Notes under the pieces: generated by a model
What the model was told of the DNA's origin: nothing
Databases searched by the model: none
The model's input: the letters and a program-made list of their open reading frames with translations, nothing else
Shown: in pieces, positions 1 through 10,300 of the stretch
Position numbering within the stretch: position 1 is the first letter of the stretch
Layout of the letters: each line of letters begins with the position of its first letter
Made by a program: the position numbers and the translations under genes
Assembly (NCBI GenBank): GCA_039545355.1
Contig: BCJJ01000102.1
Coordinates: 1-20,741, forward strand
Direction of reading: 5' to 3'
Source of the DNA: Trichosporon coremiiforme
Taxonomy: Eukaryota > Basidiomycota > Tremellomycetes > Trichosporonales > Trichosporonaceae
Length of the DNA stretch: 20,741 nucleotides

Positions 1-22
1 ACAACAACAACAACAACAACAA
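1..22 (+). repeat. (CAA)7 microsatellite upstream of the SmgGDS-like gene
   Basis: Seven uninterrupted CAA triplets follow the first base and end about 24 bases before the start codon at 47. The position suggests an unstructured A/C-rich 5' leader, but the window edge hides how far the repeat or the transcript extends. The stretch just before the ATG (ACCAAC then TTTAACAG) also resembles the end of a 5'UTR intron; no donor is visible to test this. Confidence 0.8.
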
Positions 23-46
23 CATACCTTACCAACTTTAACAGCC

Positions 47-2131
47 ATGGACATTGCCCTCGTCCAGGACTTGAGCGACCTCGCGCCGCGTCTTCAGGAC
101 GGCCACAAGAATGAGGCTGGTCTCAAGGAGGCTACCGACCTGCTGTCCAACATCGATGCGAGGCTCAAGGAACAGCGTGAGTGTCATCCCCCCGTCCTTT
201 ACTTACCTTGCCTCCCAACTTTCCGCCGCCGCGTGCAGCCTCAAAGCGCTGTGTCCTTCGAGCTGCGTAGAACGAAATATTGAACTGTCAGCTAACGTTC
301 AGCGCAACTCGTCATCCGGCTCGGCGCGACGCCGCTGCCCGCGATCCTTGCCCGCCTCCTCCTCGCCCGCCCTCATCCGCAAGACGCCAACGAGAGCACG
401 CTCGACGCCTTCTTCCCCATGATTCGCATGAACGCGCTCGTCGCCTCCCGTCTGTCGCTCGACAACCCCTCGAACGTGACGAAACTGAACGATGCCCACT
501 GGCCCAAGATCGCGCTCGGCATTGTCACGAACGCTACACACCTGCCCGAGGAGAACTGGAAGAAGGAGGTCGTCGGGAGGTATGCGCCCCTGGTTAGCGG
601 TCTCGGCACGCTCATGACGTCCAAGGACGCCGATGCCGTCATCGTCTCGCTGGCCACAGAGGAGAACTACAAGGATCTGCTCAAGCTGGCCACGACGGCA
701 TACACGCCAGGCGACTGGGTTCCTGACGCCGAGCACGCAAGGGTGCGCGGCACGATCGTGGGATGCCTGTGGGAGATTCTGTGCGCGCTGTCGAAACACC
801 CCGACTTCAGCCTGAGCCCGGGCATGATTGAGGCGACGTTCCCGGAACTCAAGTTCTGGACGACGTCCTCCGCCTACCCCGCCCCGAAGGACCTGGAGGA
901 GCTCACGAAGGAGCAGCGGCTGCAGAACCTGCTTCCTGAGATCACGATTCTACACTCAGTCTCGCGCTTGCTGTACAACTTCACGGTGCACGGCAAGGTG
1001 GACTGGACCGGGCTCGCGGGCTCGGACTCGATCCTCAAGACCATGGTCGAGTTCCTCGAGAAGCCGGGACCGCCGGCGTGGATCCCCCAGGACGAGTGGG
1101 ACGCGAGCACGAAGGAGGGCGTCGAGAAGGTGGTGGCCATGGCGCAGACCAACGTCGGTCAGACGTTGCTCCTGACCATCGGACACGTGCCGGACGCCAG
1201 CGTGCCCGCTTGGCTGAAGGAGCGCACCGAGGCGTGGCTCAACGATCCGGCCATGGCGCACCAGGGCCTGTCCGCGCTGGCGAACACGATCCACGACGGC
1301 GACGCGGCGATTAAAGTTCTGCAGCAGCGCGACCTGCTCCCCCGTCTTCTGAAGCTGATGACACCGGACCAGTCGGTGCAGAACCAGCACGCGCTGCTCG
1401 GTCTGCTGCGCAACCTGTCGATCCCGAAGGAGAACATTCCGAAACTCGGCAAGCCCGTCCTCGACGGCGTCATCGCGATGCAGCCCTGGGCACAGACGAA
1501 GGACCAGGTCGAGCAGCTTCAGCGCAACGCGGTGCTCACCGTGTCTCACCTCGTCACGAACCCGGAACTCTCAGCCGAGCTGCTGACGAACGAGCAGGCG
1601 CTGATCAAGCTCATGATGCTTCTCGCGCGCACGCGCAACGGCACGCTGAAGGCGCAGATCGTTGACCTGCTCGCTACGGCCATCAACGCGCTCCCGGCCT
1701 GGCCGGAGGCGAAGAACGCCTGGCGCATCCTCGGTTCGGATGACGGCATCTGGGTCTGCCTCATCCTCGGCATCGACGACGGAAGGCAGGTCCCTGTCCT
1801 CCTGAAGAACTCGATGAAGGCGTTCCTGCACGGCCTGACGAGTGACGGTGGCAACAGGAAGGGCGACGATGGAGAGCCAGAGGGCGTCAGGGTGCAGCTC
1901 GAGCGTGCTTTCGCCCGAAAGCTAGGCAACACGGGCGCCACGGGTGTGGACAGCGTGGCGCGCTTGATCGCCCCGCCTGATGATGTGTACAAGATTCCGG
2001 ACGAGGTGCAGAACGACGCGGTCAAGTTCGTCAAGGAGCTGGGAGATAAGCGCATGACCGATGCGGTGGAGACGGCCGTCGCGCGGAATAGGAAGGACGG
2101 AAGAGCGGTCGCGGTGGCGTGGAGCTCATGA
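47..2131 (+). CDS. SmgGDS/Rap1GDS1-like armadillo-repeat GTPase regulator
   Basis: The coding sequence is joined from 47-176 and 303-2131, giving 652 residues, close to the roughly 600 of animal SmgGDS. The junction restores the frame (QP at residues 43-44, then QLVIRLGATPLP) and puts the ATG at 419 inside the protein at Met83. The chain is all-helical with repeated Leu-rich helices, as expected of armadillo repeats. The clearest family mark is HALLGLLRNLSIP at residues 406-418, which resembles the HAALSALRNLAIP-type repeat of SmgGDS. There is no signal peptide or membrane segment, so it should be cytosolic. Members of this family bind small GTPases of the Rho/Rap type with basic C-termini, stimulate nucleotide release and chaperone them around prenylation. 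Assignment is by remembered motif, so another armadillo/HEAT family remains possible. The start has G at -3 and G at +4; A/C-rich sequence precedes it. Confidence 0.78.
177..302 (+). other. Intron of the SmgGDS-like gene
   Basis: This 126-base phase-1 intron has donor GTGAGT, branch-like CTAAC at 292-296 and acceptor TTCAG ending at 302. Exon 1 stops after one base of a codon and exon 2 begins with two bases completing it, in the frame of the long downstream reading frame. Without removal, the upstream frame ends at 283. Confidence 0.88.
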
Positions 2132-3711
2132 GTGCTGATCGTGGTTAGTAGAGTAGAAGAGGTGCCCGACGCACTTCACGACAACATGCAGATATGAACG
2201 AACGAGACAAGCATCTACATCGCCTAGGCGGTGCACTGCATAGCCAGCAAACGATGAGGGGGATCTAAGCTACGGGAACGCGAAAAGGGGATCGATGCGA
2301 GGGTTTCCCTCTTGCGGTGTGATCCTTCAGTTTGACGGGTTGACAGCGGCGCCTGGATCTTCAGCTGTGGCTGGGCTCGGACGGTGTCAGAAGATGCAGT
2401 AAGATACAGTTAGAGCGAAGTGGCGTGCCCGACTATGTGAGCCTCATGCAGCCATCAGCGAAGACTGAGATCTGACAGCCACTTCCGCCGACTGCGAGAT
2501 CGCAAAGCCACCACCTCTTTATCGGGTTTTACATCAGTTGAACGGGGAGTCAGTAGCAGGAAGCAGGCGAAGAGCCGGGAGGGATCGCGTCGTGCAATGC
2601 GCTTGAGAGCTGTCTACTCGCACCTAAGAAGATACGTCTGCACGCCATGAGACGCGTGCGAGTGGCAGGAACATCATCCCTGCCAGCCCGTTGGCGTTGG
2701 ACCTGGCTGAGCACTGCCAGCATCGGCTGGGAACCCGACGGCATCTGCCAGCATGAGCCACGCGTGGTATGACATGGACCCCAGAATCGCCTCTTGACTC
2801 ATCGACATCCGGCAGTCTCAGAGCTCGCGGTGTCAGTACCCTGACACCGCAGCCTTGACTGTGCCCACCAAGGCCAGTACGGCGCGCTTGCTCCACACCA
2901 CCGTGAGGACGAGGTGTGGGCACCAGATCTGCACACATTGAACACATTGAATTTCGGATCTGAGCCGTACTTGCAGAAGCAATATCTTGTGGTAGGAAAG
3001 CACAGTTCCCAGACTAAGACTTGCTTTTTCGACCAACATCCAAACGCAGAAACCTCTCTTTGGGTGTCCGGCACCAGAATCCGACGGCATTCCTCGCTTG
3101 GAACCTGGAGAGTGGAGAAAGGGGAACCAGCCCGTCCGAAACGCGTAAGAATACCTGAAGACGAAAAACAGCAAGAGGCAGACAGGGGCTGGATTGCCGG
3201 GTCGTTGCGCTGCCGTGCTCTGCGTCCCGGGGGACATATCATCATCTCACGCGAAACCTCCCAGCGTTTTCGCATGGCCGTGGAGCCGGGTGTGTGCCTG
3301 GAAGTGCCCGTTTGGTGTTGCTGCTTCTGAAAAAGCGCTTGCTGGGAGTGACGGGAGAGCGGAGGGATTGTGCGCGACGGGCACGCTACGTGCTGTGCAT
3401 CCTTCTCCGTTTCTCCCGAGGCATCCCAGCACGAGTATCCGCCCACTACCCCCAGCCCCCAGCGCTGCAGCGTTACCACCGCAGGTCACCTGGTGGCATG
3501 CCCCAGAGTCAAGAGCCCAAGGCAGTGCTTGCCAAGTGCTGCGATAGGTCGCCCGTGAGCCCGCTCTCTTTACCGCTCGCTGTACGCGCCGAGCCTTAAC
3601 GACCCCCCGTATCCACCCAAGCTTCCTTGGCGCGCTGCATGCAAATCTTGTCGCCATGGATGCAACTTTCCACCTCCCCCGATCGCCGATCAAATTCCAA
3701 AACCAGTGCAT

Positions 3712-3723
3712 TGCATGCATGCA
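3712..3723. repeat. Perfect 12-base palindrome TGCATGCATGCA
   Basis: A perfectly self-complementary 12-mer of alternating purines and pyrimidines made of overlapping GCATGC units. A related TGCATGCA lies about 75 bases earlier, around 3637-3644. Such sequences can be dimeric transcription-factor sites or Z-DNA-prone tracts, but nothing here shows which, and chance is possible. Confidence 0.5.
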
Positions 3724-4002
3724 TTCAGCGAGGAGCTCAGTGGAGCGGAGCGGAGAAAGGTGTCATGGTGAGGCAGCGGCACCTCGGAAGGCAAGGCGGG
3801 TGTGTCGGAACGACGGATGGGCGCCGGCTTTGGCAAGCGACACGCTGCCTGCTCTGCACGGGTGCGTCATGGGTCTCTCTACGTACGGCTCAGGTCCTGC
3901 GCCGAGGGCTAATGAAGGCAAAAAATAACCGTGACCGGATCCGCCGAGCGCGTTGCAGTGTTGGTTCTCCAATTGACTGCACGATCATGTGCATTGGGCG
4001 CT

Positions 4003-4096
4003 CCTTGATTTCCTTGATTTCCTTCCTCCTTCCTGCAGCGCGTGCAGCGCGTGGAGCGCGACCTCAGCCAAACAGCCAAGCAGCCAAGCAGCTGAG
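4003..4096. repeat. Three adjacent short tandem repeats (periods 9, 9 and 8)
   Basis: Three unrelated tandem repeats sit almost end to end. CCTTGATTT is repeated twice from 4003 to 4020. GCAGCGCGT is repeated twice at 4035-4052, followed by a degenerate third unit to about 4061. CAGCCAAG-type units occur four times at 4065-4096, the first and last diverged. No reading frame with coding character crosses them. Confidence 0.75.
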
Positions 4097-4743
4097 GACG
4101 CCGAGAGGCAGAGAATAAACACCGCCCAGGACTCCCAGGAATCGCCCAGGCAAACCTCCCTGCGCAAACAGCGCCATCGCCCGTCCGGTGCACCCCGCGC
4201 GCTCCGTGCTCACGCCGGATGCCGGGGTGTCCGCTGGGGGGTACCGTTCCAAGCCAAAACACGGCGAGGATCCCAGGGCCGTGCTCGCCCAATGAGGCAA
4301 GAAGCCGTCCCAAGGTCTGTCAGAACGCGAAACACAGCCCTGAGCTAAGCCTCACGGCCCGGGTTCCTTCAGCTCTTGCAGGCAGAGAGGCAGAGAAGCT
4401 CAGGGACGGGCGATGAGGAGACCCTGCAGACGTCCCGGAACTCGAGTCGCGCTACACGACCACTGACTGACACTTGTCGGTGCGAGACGTCGAGACGTTG
4501 CGAGGAAGAACCAAGGGAGAAATCCTCAAGGTACGACCGACAGAACCATCGACGCTATGACCTGTTCACCGCACTAGCTAGGGCTGGATGCGATTGACCG
4601 GAAACCCAGATGGGAGCCAGCCGGCTCGGGGCTCGCCCTGGCGCGCGCTGGCTGGCTTACCGTCTCACAGCCTGCACCGCTCGAGAGCTCGCGCGCTGGT
4701 ACACTCGCCGGGCAGAGGCTGACTGACGGCTTGATGCTTAATG

Positions 4744-5185
4744 ATCCTGGATTGGGACAGTTCCTGCACTAGGGATTCACCACCAGGGGCAGCCAACTCC
4801 ACTCACTCCTCGCCGCTTCCTCCAGACGCCGCCAGCCCATCAGGCCATTAGGCCGTGAGGCCGCGAGAGGGCTCGCTCTACTGTAAGGCTCTAAGGCTGA
4901 AGAGCTGCAACACCCCGCGCGACCATCATCCATCCCGCTGTACTAGACGTTTGGCCCTGTTCCTTCTCTTTCTCCTTCCTCTCCATCCTCTTCTTTCTCA
5001 TTCTCGCATCCTCACCGTCTCCTGTCCGCTCACAACCGACCACCGACCGCGGTCACCCACTCTCCTTGTCGACCCTCGTTACACTTTAGGACTGGCTCCT
5101 GCTCACCTTTACGACTGCCCTCACGACCCTCTCTCAGTCGACAGAAAGCACCTTCCCTCTCGTCGCCTGAAAACGAAAACCCAGC
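4744..5185 (+). promoter_or_regulatory. ATG-free leader/promoter of the DPBB gene, with CT tract
   Basis: No ATG occurs in the 442 bases between 4743 and the start codon at 5186. A strong C/T tract covers about 4950-5030 (repeated TTCTCTTTCTCC-like sequence). CT-rich blocks near transcription starts and ATG-poor 5'UTRs are common in fungi, so transcription probably starts within or just after the tract. No TATAAA box was seen. The start itself has A at -3. Confidence 0.55.
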
Positions 5186-5955
5186 ATGCTCGTCTCCTCT
5201 CTCCTCGCCCTCACTGCGGCCACCGCCGCTGTTTCCGCCCACGGCTCGGGCCACTCCCAGAAGCACGCTGCTGCCGCCCGCCGCATGCGTGACTCTGAAC
5301 CTGAACTCGACCTCCGCTCCGAGCCCAAGCTCCAGAAGCGCTCCTTCTCCGGACGCGGCACTTGGTACGACGTCGAGGAGCGCATCTGCGCGTGCGGTGA
5401 CTGGCATAAGAACTCCGAGCACGTCGTCGCCATGAGTGAGTGTCATCAGTGTGGGACTGCTGCGTTTTGCAGTTCTTCGCGGTCCGCCGCCGTCCGCCTT
5501 CTGCGGTCCCTGGCGTCCGCCCTGCCGACCTGTTCCATTAATAGCACGACTAACCACCAGACACTGCCCAGTACGGCAACGGGTACCCGTCGGACCAGTG
5601 CTGGAAGTACATCACGGTGCAGTCGAACGGCATCACGGTCAAGGACGTCATGGTCGTCGACGAGTGCCCCATGCCTCCCGAGGCAAACTGCACGACCGAC
5701 GGCGACATTGACCTGTCGCGTGGTCTCTTCAAGGTCTTCGCCGACTGGAACGTCGGTGTCCTCGACGCGACCTGGTGGTGGCAGGACGGCCACGAGGGCG
5801 GCGACAACGGCGACAAGGACAAGACGTCGTCGACGTCCGAGTGGCACGAGCCCTCGACCTCGACCGAGAAGCCGACCTCGACCTCGACCTCCGAGTGGCA
5901 CGAGCCGTCCACCAGCTCCGAGTCCCCTTCGCCGTCTCCCTCGCCCTCGCCGTCT

Positions 5956-5988
<33 letters not shown>

Positions 5989-6345
5989 ACGGCCTCTTCC
6001 ACCTTGTCCGAGACGAGCAGCAGCGCCTCGTCCTCGTCTGCTAGCAGCAGCTGGTCGTCTGCCGTCCCCTCGAGCTCGGCGTCCAACTCGACCCTTCTCT
6101 CGTCCTCGACCTCGGCCAACCTCACCTCGCTCACGAGCACGACTGCCAACCTGACCGCGTCGCTCACGGCCAGCACGAACGCGAGCGCTACCGGCGCCGC
6201 GGCCGGTCTCGGCCTCGGCGCGCAGCCCGGAGACGCGCCCCTTGACATTGAGACGCCCGGCGCCGGCGCCAGCGGCGTCCTCGCCAGCGTCAACCGCATC
6301 GTCGTGGCCTATGGCCAGCTCATCGCTCGCGCCGCCAGGGGATAA
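5186..6345 (+). CDS. Secreted RlpA-like double-psi beta-barrel protein with Ser/Thr/Pro-rich tail
   Basis: Joined from 5186-5435 and 5561-6345, 344 residues. Residues 1-18 form a signal peptide (likely cut after VSA). A Kex2-type dibasic site, Lys51-Arg52, ends a charged propeptide. The barrel domain runs from about 56 to 157: it starts with GRGTWYDV and contains VVAMN at the exon junction, Cys68, Cys70, Cys97 and Cys119, VVDECP, DIDLSRGLF and a closing TWWW. This pattern fits fungal RlpA-like/expansin-like DPBB proteins, which act outside the cell on or in the wall. The catalytic residues of true expansins or lytic transglycosylases are not evident, so enzymatic activity should not be assumed. 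The tail has two SEWHEPST copies (176-183, 194-201), a Ser-Pro run (about 205-221) and long Ser/Thr runs, likely heavily O-mannosylated. The C-terminus is only weakly hydrophobic, so a GPI anchor is doubtful. Confidence 0.87.
5436..5560 (+). other. Intron of the DPBB gene
   Basis: This 125-base phase-1 intron has donor GTGAGT, branch-like CTAAC at 5550-5554 and acceptor CCAG at 5557-5560. Splicing creates Asn84 and joins VVAM to NTAQYGNGYP inside the barrel, the expected order of motifs. The nearby AG at 5570-5571 would break the frame. The unspliced frame stays open but turns into an Arg-rich shadow of the tail. Confidence 0.9.
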
Positions 6346-7029
6346 CTTGTATTCGTTTTGTAGTTCTCTTATGATTCGTGGTTTGTGAGCGAGCAAGGTT
6401 GAGCCGCGCGAGGTCGAATCGCACAGGGGTGAGAGCGGAGCGGCAGCTTGAGCAGCGAGAGAAAGTGGACGAAGGGCAGATGAGGGCAGGAGCAGCGGTA
6501 GGCGAGCAGTCAGCCACGCTCGCTGCGGGACGGCACAGGGAAGGAAAGTCATCGGGTGTCGAGCAAGAGTATATGAGCAACTGCGAAACGACATGAGATA
6601 TCGTGGGTCGATGATCTCGCATTTTTCACACAGTCATAGGCAAGATGGTTCCGGCGCAGCGCGCAGCAGAGATGCTGACCGAGGGATGGGGGTGACGAGG
6701 GCCGTGCTCATGACCCGCAGCCAAGACCCGGCCAAGAAACGTGTTTGCTGTCTTTCGGCGGGCGGCTCTTCTCCAGTCCATGGGGTGCGGCCAAGCAGAT
6801 CGGATACACCTGCCGAGCCGCAAGAGTTGACCATTTTCGCCGAGCAAATGTCCAGGACGCCGAGGCCGAGTTACTCGCGTGGGATGGCCCTCGCGTGACA
6901 GCGTCGCTCCCCCTCCACGCTCTGCGTTCTCACGCATCTCGTAGAGGGTCATGTCTGTTCATTGATGTACCAATACGGTATGCAGAGTAGCATGCATAGC
7001 ACTGAGGTACAGTTGAGGCGATGTCGATG

Positions 7030-7398
7030 CCGAGATCAGGCGCGTTGTGGGGACTGCAGGTGGAGGGGCGGGGAAGTACGTCAGAAGGGCAGTGCCTTGT
7101 CCTTGGGCCCGTTGGACCTGTTGCGCGTCACCCCGGTCATTGCGTTTGTACATATACTCTCGACAACACAGCACGGCCACGACGCACGACGCACGACGCA
7201 CGACGCACGACGACCAGACATAACTACTGCCGACCTCGTCTTGTCTTCTTTCTATTCTTGCTCTTGCTCCAGGATCGACAGCCCCCCCGAGGACCGAGAG
7301 CTCGACACACCGGTTAGCTCTTGGCACGGTACCCGCGACCGGACGCCCCCGACCACTCGACAGCTACCCACGGGGATAGACAGGAGTGACTGAGCAGA
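7030..7398 (+). promoter_or_regulatory. ATG-free promoter/leader of the transglutaminase-like gene
   Basis: No ATG occurs between 7029 and the chosen start at 7399. The stretch 7212-7272 is C/T-rich and ends in TTGCTCCAG, which could be a 5'UTR intron acceptor or simply leader. The ATG at 7399 has A at -3. These points support 7399 as the start. Confidence 0.45.
7180..7211. repeat. (CGACGCA)4 heptamer tandem repeat
   Basis: Four exact copies of CGACGCA run from 7180 to 7207, followed by CGAC. The array is about 190 bases upstream of the start codon at 7399 and probably lies in the promoter or 5'UTR of the transglutaminase-like gene. Its copy number may vary between strains. Confidence 0.85.
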
Positions 7399-10300
7399 AT
7401 GAGCGACGACGAGCAGCCGCAGTTCACATCCCTTAAGGATCGTATCGCGGCCTTGCATCTCAAGGACGGCGGACCGCCTATCGCACCAGGCTCGAGACCG
7501 GATCTTGCTCCGCCGAGCAAACCGAGCGTCGCGGCCAAGCCGAAACCGACTCCCGTGCCGAAGCCGACGGCGAGGGTCAGAGCATGGCCGCCGCCCACTC
7601 GAGTCGACTCAGACGACGAGGCGAAAGGAGAGGCGGGAAATGAACAGGAGGAGACAGCAACGAGGTTCGCGCCGAAGCCTGCGGCGCCGCCGAAGCCCGC
7701 AGCCAAGCCGCCCGTGGGAGGACGGAGGGCGTGGCCGCCGCCTGCCCGCGACTCAGACGACGAAGCGGATGGAACGCGCGGCGAGGCTGAACACGCCCAT
7801 GAGGAGCCGACGGTACCCAAGCTCGCTCCGAAACCCGTAACCCCGAAACCAGCAGCCAAATCGCCGGTAGGAAAGCGAAAAGCATGGCCGCCGCTGGCCC
7901 AAGAGGACTTGGACGATGAAGCCGAACCTCACAATGACCAGGTTGAGGGGCATGAAGCGCCCCCCAAGCCTGCTGCCCCGCCCAAACCGGAGAGGAAAGT
8001 GACGGGTGGTAGGAGGATATGGCCGCCGATTGCTCATGAGGACTCGGACGAGGGAGAAAAGGCAGGCAAGGAGTCGAAGGAGGAGTCAGCAGCCCCGCCG
8101 AAACCCGCCGCTCGCCCTACTGCGCCGCCCAAGCCGACTGCCAAGCCGGTAGCTGGTGGGCGACGAGTTTGGCCCCCGCCTGCTAACGCGGATTCCGATG
8201 AGGAGGACGCAGGGAAAAAGCCGATAGAGGCCGACGAGAAGCCCCCAACACCCGCGAAACCAGTTACTCGGCCTGACGCGCCTCCGAAGAGACCCGCAGC
8301 TCCTCCGAAGCCAGCGGCACGCAAGGCGTGGCCGCCGCCGCCCCAGGCTGACTCGGATGAGGACCCTGCAGAGCAACCTCACGAGGAGGCTCCTGCGCCA
8401 GCGGCCCGTCAGCCGCCTCCTAAACCGCCCAGCCGCTCGGGCTGGCCGCCTAAGCCGTCTCCGACTGAGTCGAATCACGATGCAGAGGACGCGGAGAAGC
8501 CGGAGGAGGCTGAGGAAGAGCCAAACGCTGCCCCGAAGCCAGTCGTCAGACGTACGGCTCCCCAGAAACCATTTGGACGTCCCGCTTGGCCGCCCAAGCC
8601 CGCCGAGGATGAACAGGAGGAAACGCCCAAGCCGAGTGAACGTCGGGCGTGGCCGCCTCCACATCGGGCGGACTCCGATGCGGATGAGGCGACGCAGGAG
8701 CAACCTGAGGAGCCGTCTTCGCCCGTGGCACGACAGGCCCCTCCCAAGCCGCCTGGACGTCCGGGCTGGCCGCCAAGGCCCGCGCACGATGAGGAGGAGG
8801 AGGAGTCTCCCCAGCCGACAGGGCGTCGGGCCTGGCCACCACCCGCTCAGGCTGACTCGGACGAGGAGGCCGCAGAGGCCCCTACACCCCCGAAGTCAGC
8901 TTCACGTTCAATGCCTCCCCCGCCTCCTCGGCGCTCTCCGTCCACTGTGGCGACCGATGAGGAGACTTCCGCACCGGCAGCCAGGCCGCCGCTTCCCCAG
9001 CGCCGCAGCAGTGGGGCGCAGCCTGCGCCCTCCCTGCCCGCGCGCAAGGACGCGCCTCCTCTGCCCCGCCGGCAGCTCAGCCAGGCCAGCGTCACCAGCC
9101 CGCCCGCCACGAACCGCCGCTTGCCGCCGGCCGCTCCGGCGCTCTCGCCCTCGACGACCGGACACTCTACTGCGTCAGCTGGCAGTGAGGCGAAGAAGAA
9201 GCCTCCTCCTCTCCCTTCATCCGCGCGGCCGCCAATCCCCACTGCGCCGCGGCCCACGCCGAGCAAGAAGCCGGAGGAGAACGAGGAGGAAGAGGGGAAG
9301 CCGAAGAAGCGCTTCATGGTGCCGCTCCCGCCTGGGGGACTCGAGAAACCGCCTCCTATCGTTCCGGAGCCTACATCTAATGGTCCGCCGCCTATCGCCT
9401 CCGGCAAGCCGGGCTCGTCGGGTCCGCCCCCGGTGCCGACAGCTAGCAGGCCGCCACCCGTGCCCTCTGCCTCGCGGCCCAAGGCTCCCTCAGCGAACGG
9501 TTACACCTACACTCCGCACGCACCGAAGACCGTACCCGTTGCCGACACCTGCCTCATTTGTCGCGACTATTCTGCGCCCGACGAAGTGGCCGCGTCATAC
9601 CCGACCTCTGACTTGCCTTCATCGAACCGTATCCCCTATCTCGCCGACGTGCTGTGCTCGCCCTTCCCGTCACTCACGGACAAGGCGCGCGCCGTCTTCA
9701 CCTGGCTGCACCACAACATGCGCTACGACGTGCCGAACTTCCTAGCCGGAACCATTCCGCGCGGCCTGAACGCGGAGCAGACGATCCAGCGCGGCCTGGC
9801 CGTGTGCGAGGGGTTCGCGGACGTGTTCATGTCAATCTGTCAGGCTGCCGGGCTCGAGTGCCGGCGCATCTCTGGGTTCGGGAAGGGGTACGGCTTCAGC
9901 CCCGAGAATGCGATGGCGAGCTTCGATTCCAACCACGCCTGGAACGCGGTCCGGCCCGAGGGTGGGTGGACGCTGGTCGACAGCTGCTGGGGCGCGGGGC
10001 ACATAGACAACGGGGTGTGGGTGCAGCAGTTCAACCCCAGCATGTTCACGATGGGGAACAAGCAGTTTGGCGCGCGGCACTTCCCCTCAAACGCGGGGGA
10101 GTGGTATGGTCCCGTGCGCACTTGGGAGGAGTTCCTGCAAGAAGGCGAGGGCGGGCCGCAGCGCTATGGGCTCGCGGATCAGATGGGTCTCGCGCTCGGC
10201 GAGGACGCGGTCGGCCCGTGGTCCACGCTGCAGCGGGGACACAGCTACGACTTCTGGTGCAAGTGGATGTGCCCGCACTGGACCTTTCGGCCGGAGTTCA

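Larger units (their letters stand above)
2132..5185. other. Long gene-free interval before the secreted DPBB gene
   Basis: About 3.05 kb with no convincing gene. Reading frames here are short, Cys/Trp/Arg-rich and lack the codon bias of the flanking genes; the longest (minus strand, 2799-3479) resembles no protein known to me. The interval holds the 3' end of the SmgGDS-like gene, a cluster of short tandem repeats at 4003-4096, a 12-base palindrome at 3712-3723 and, at its right end, a pyrimidine-rich leader. I saw no tRNA or other structured RNA. A non-coding transcript cannot be excluded. Confidence 0.6.
6346..7398. other. Gene-free interval between the DPBB and transglutaminase-like genes
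   Basis: About 1.05 kb holding the 3' end of the DPBB gene and the promoter/leader of the next. Reading frames on both strands are short and Arg-rich. A TATA-like CATATAC lies near 7151-7157, just ahead of a heptamer tandem repeat. No RNA gene was recognised. Confidence 0.6.

Noticed and set aside
2799..3479. Possible minus-strand gene of 226 codons in the first long gap
   Set aside because: Composition (many Cys, Trp, Ser, Arg) and codon use are unlike the neighbouring genes, and no domain is recognisable.
4615..4657. Inverted repeat AGCCAGCC / GGCTGGCT that could form a hairpin
   Set aside because: The stem is only 8 pairs with a 27-base loop in GC-rich DNA and no T-run or conserved context; likely chance.
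6408..6422. AGGTCGAATC resembling the T-loop of a tRNA
   Set aside because: The loop lacks one T of GGTTCGAATC, and no acceptor, D-arm or anticodon stem could be placed around it.
5446..6594. A 382-codon minus-strand frame over the DPBB gene
   Set aside because: Consists of Gly/Arg runs that mirror the Ser-rich tail; no conserved motif and no supporting context.
8357..9745. A 462-codon plus-strand frame overlapping the Cyk3-like gene
   Set aside because: Very Arg/Pro/Ser-rich with no motif, in a shifted frame of a gene with clear domain and repeat structure; open only because of the high GC content.
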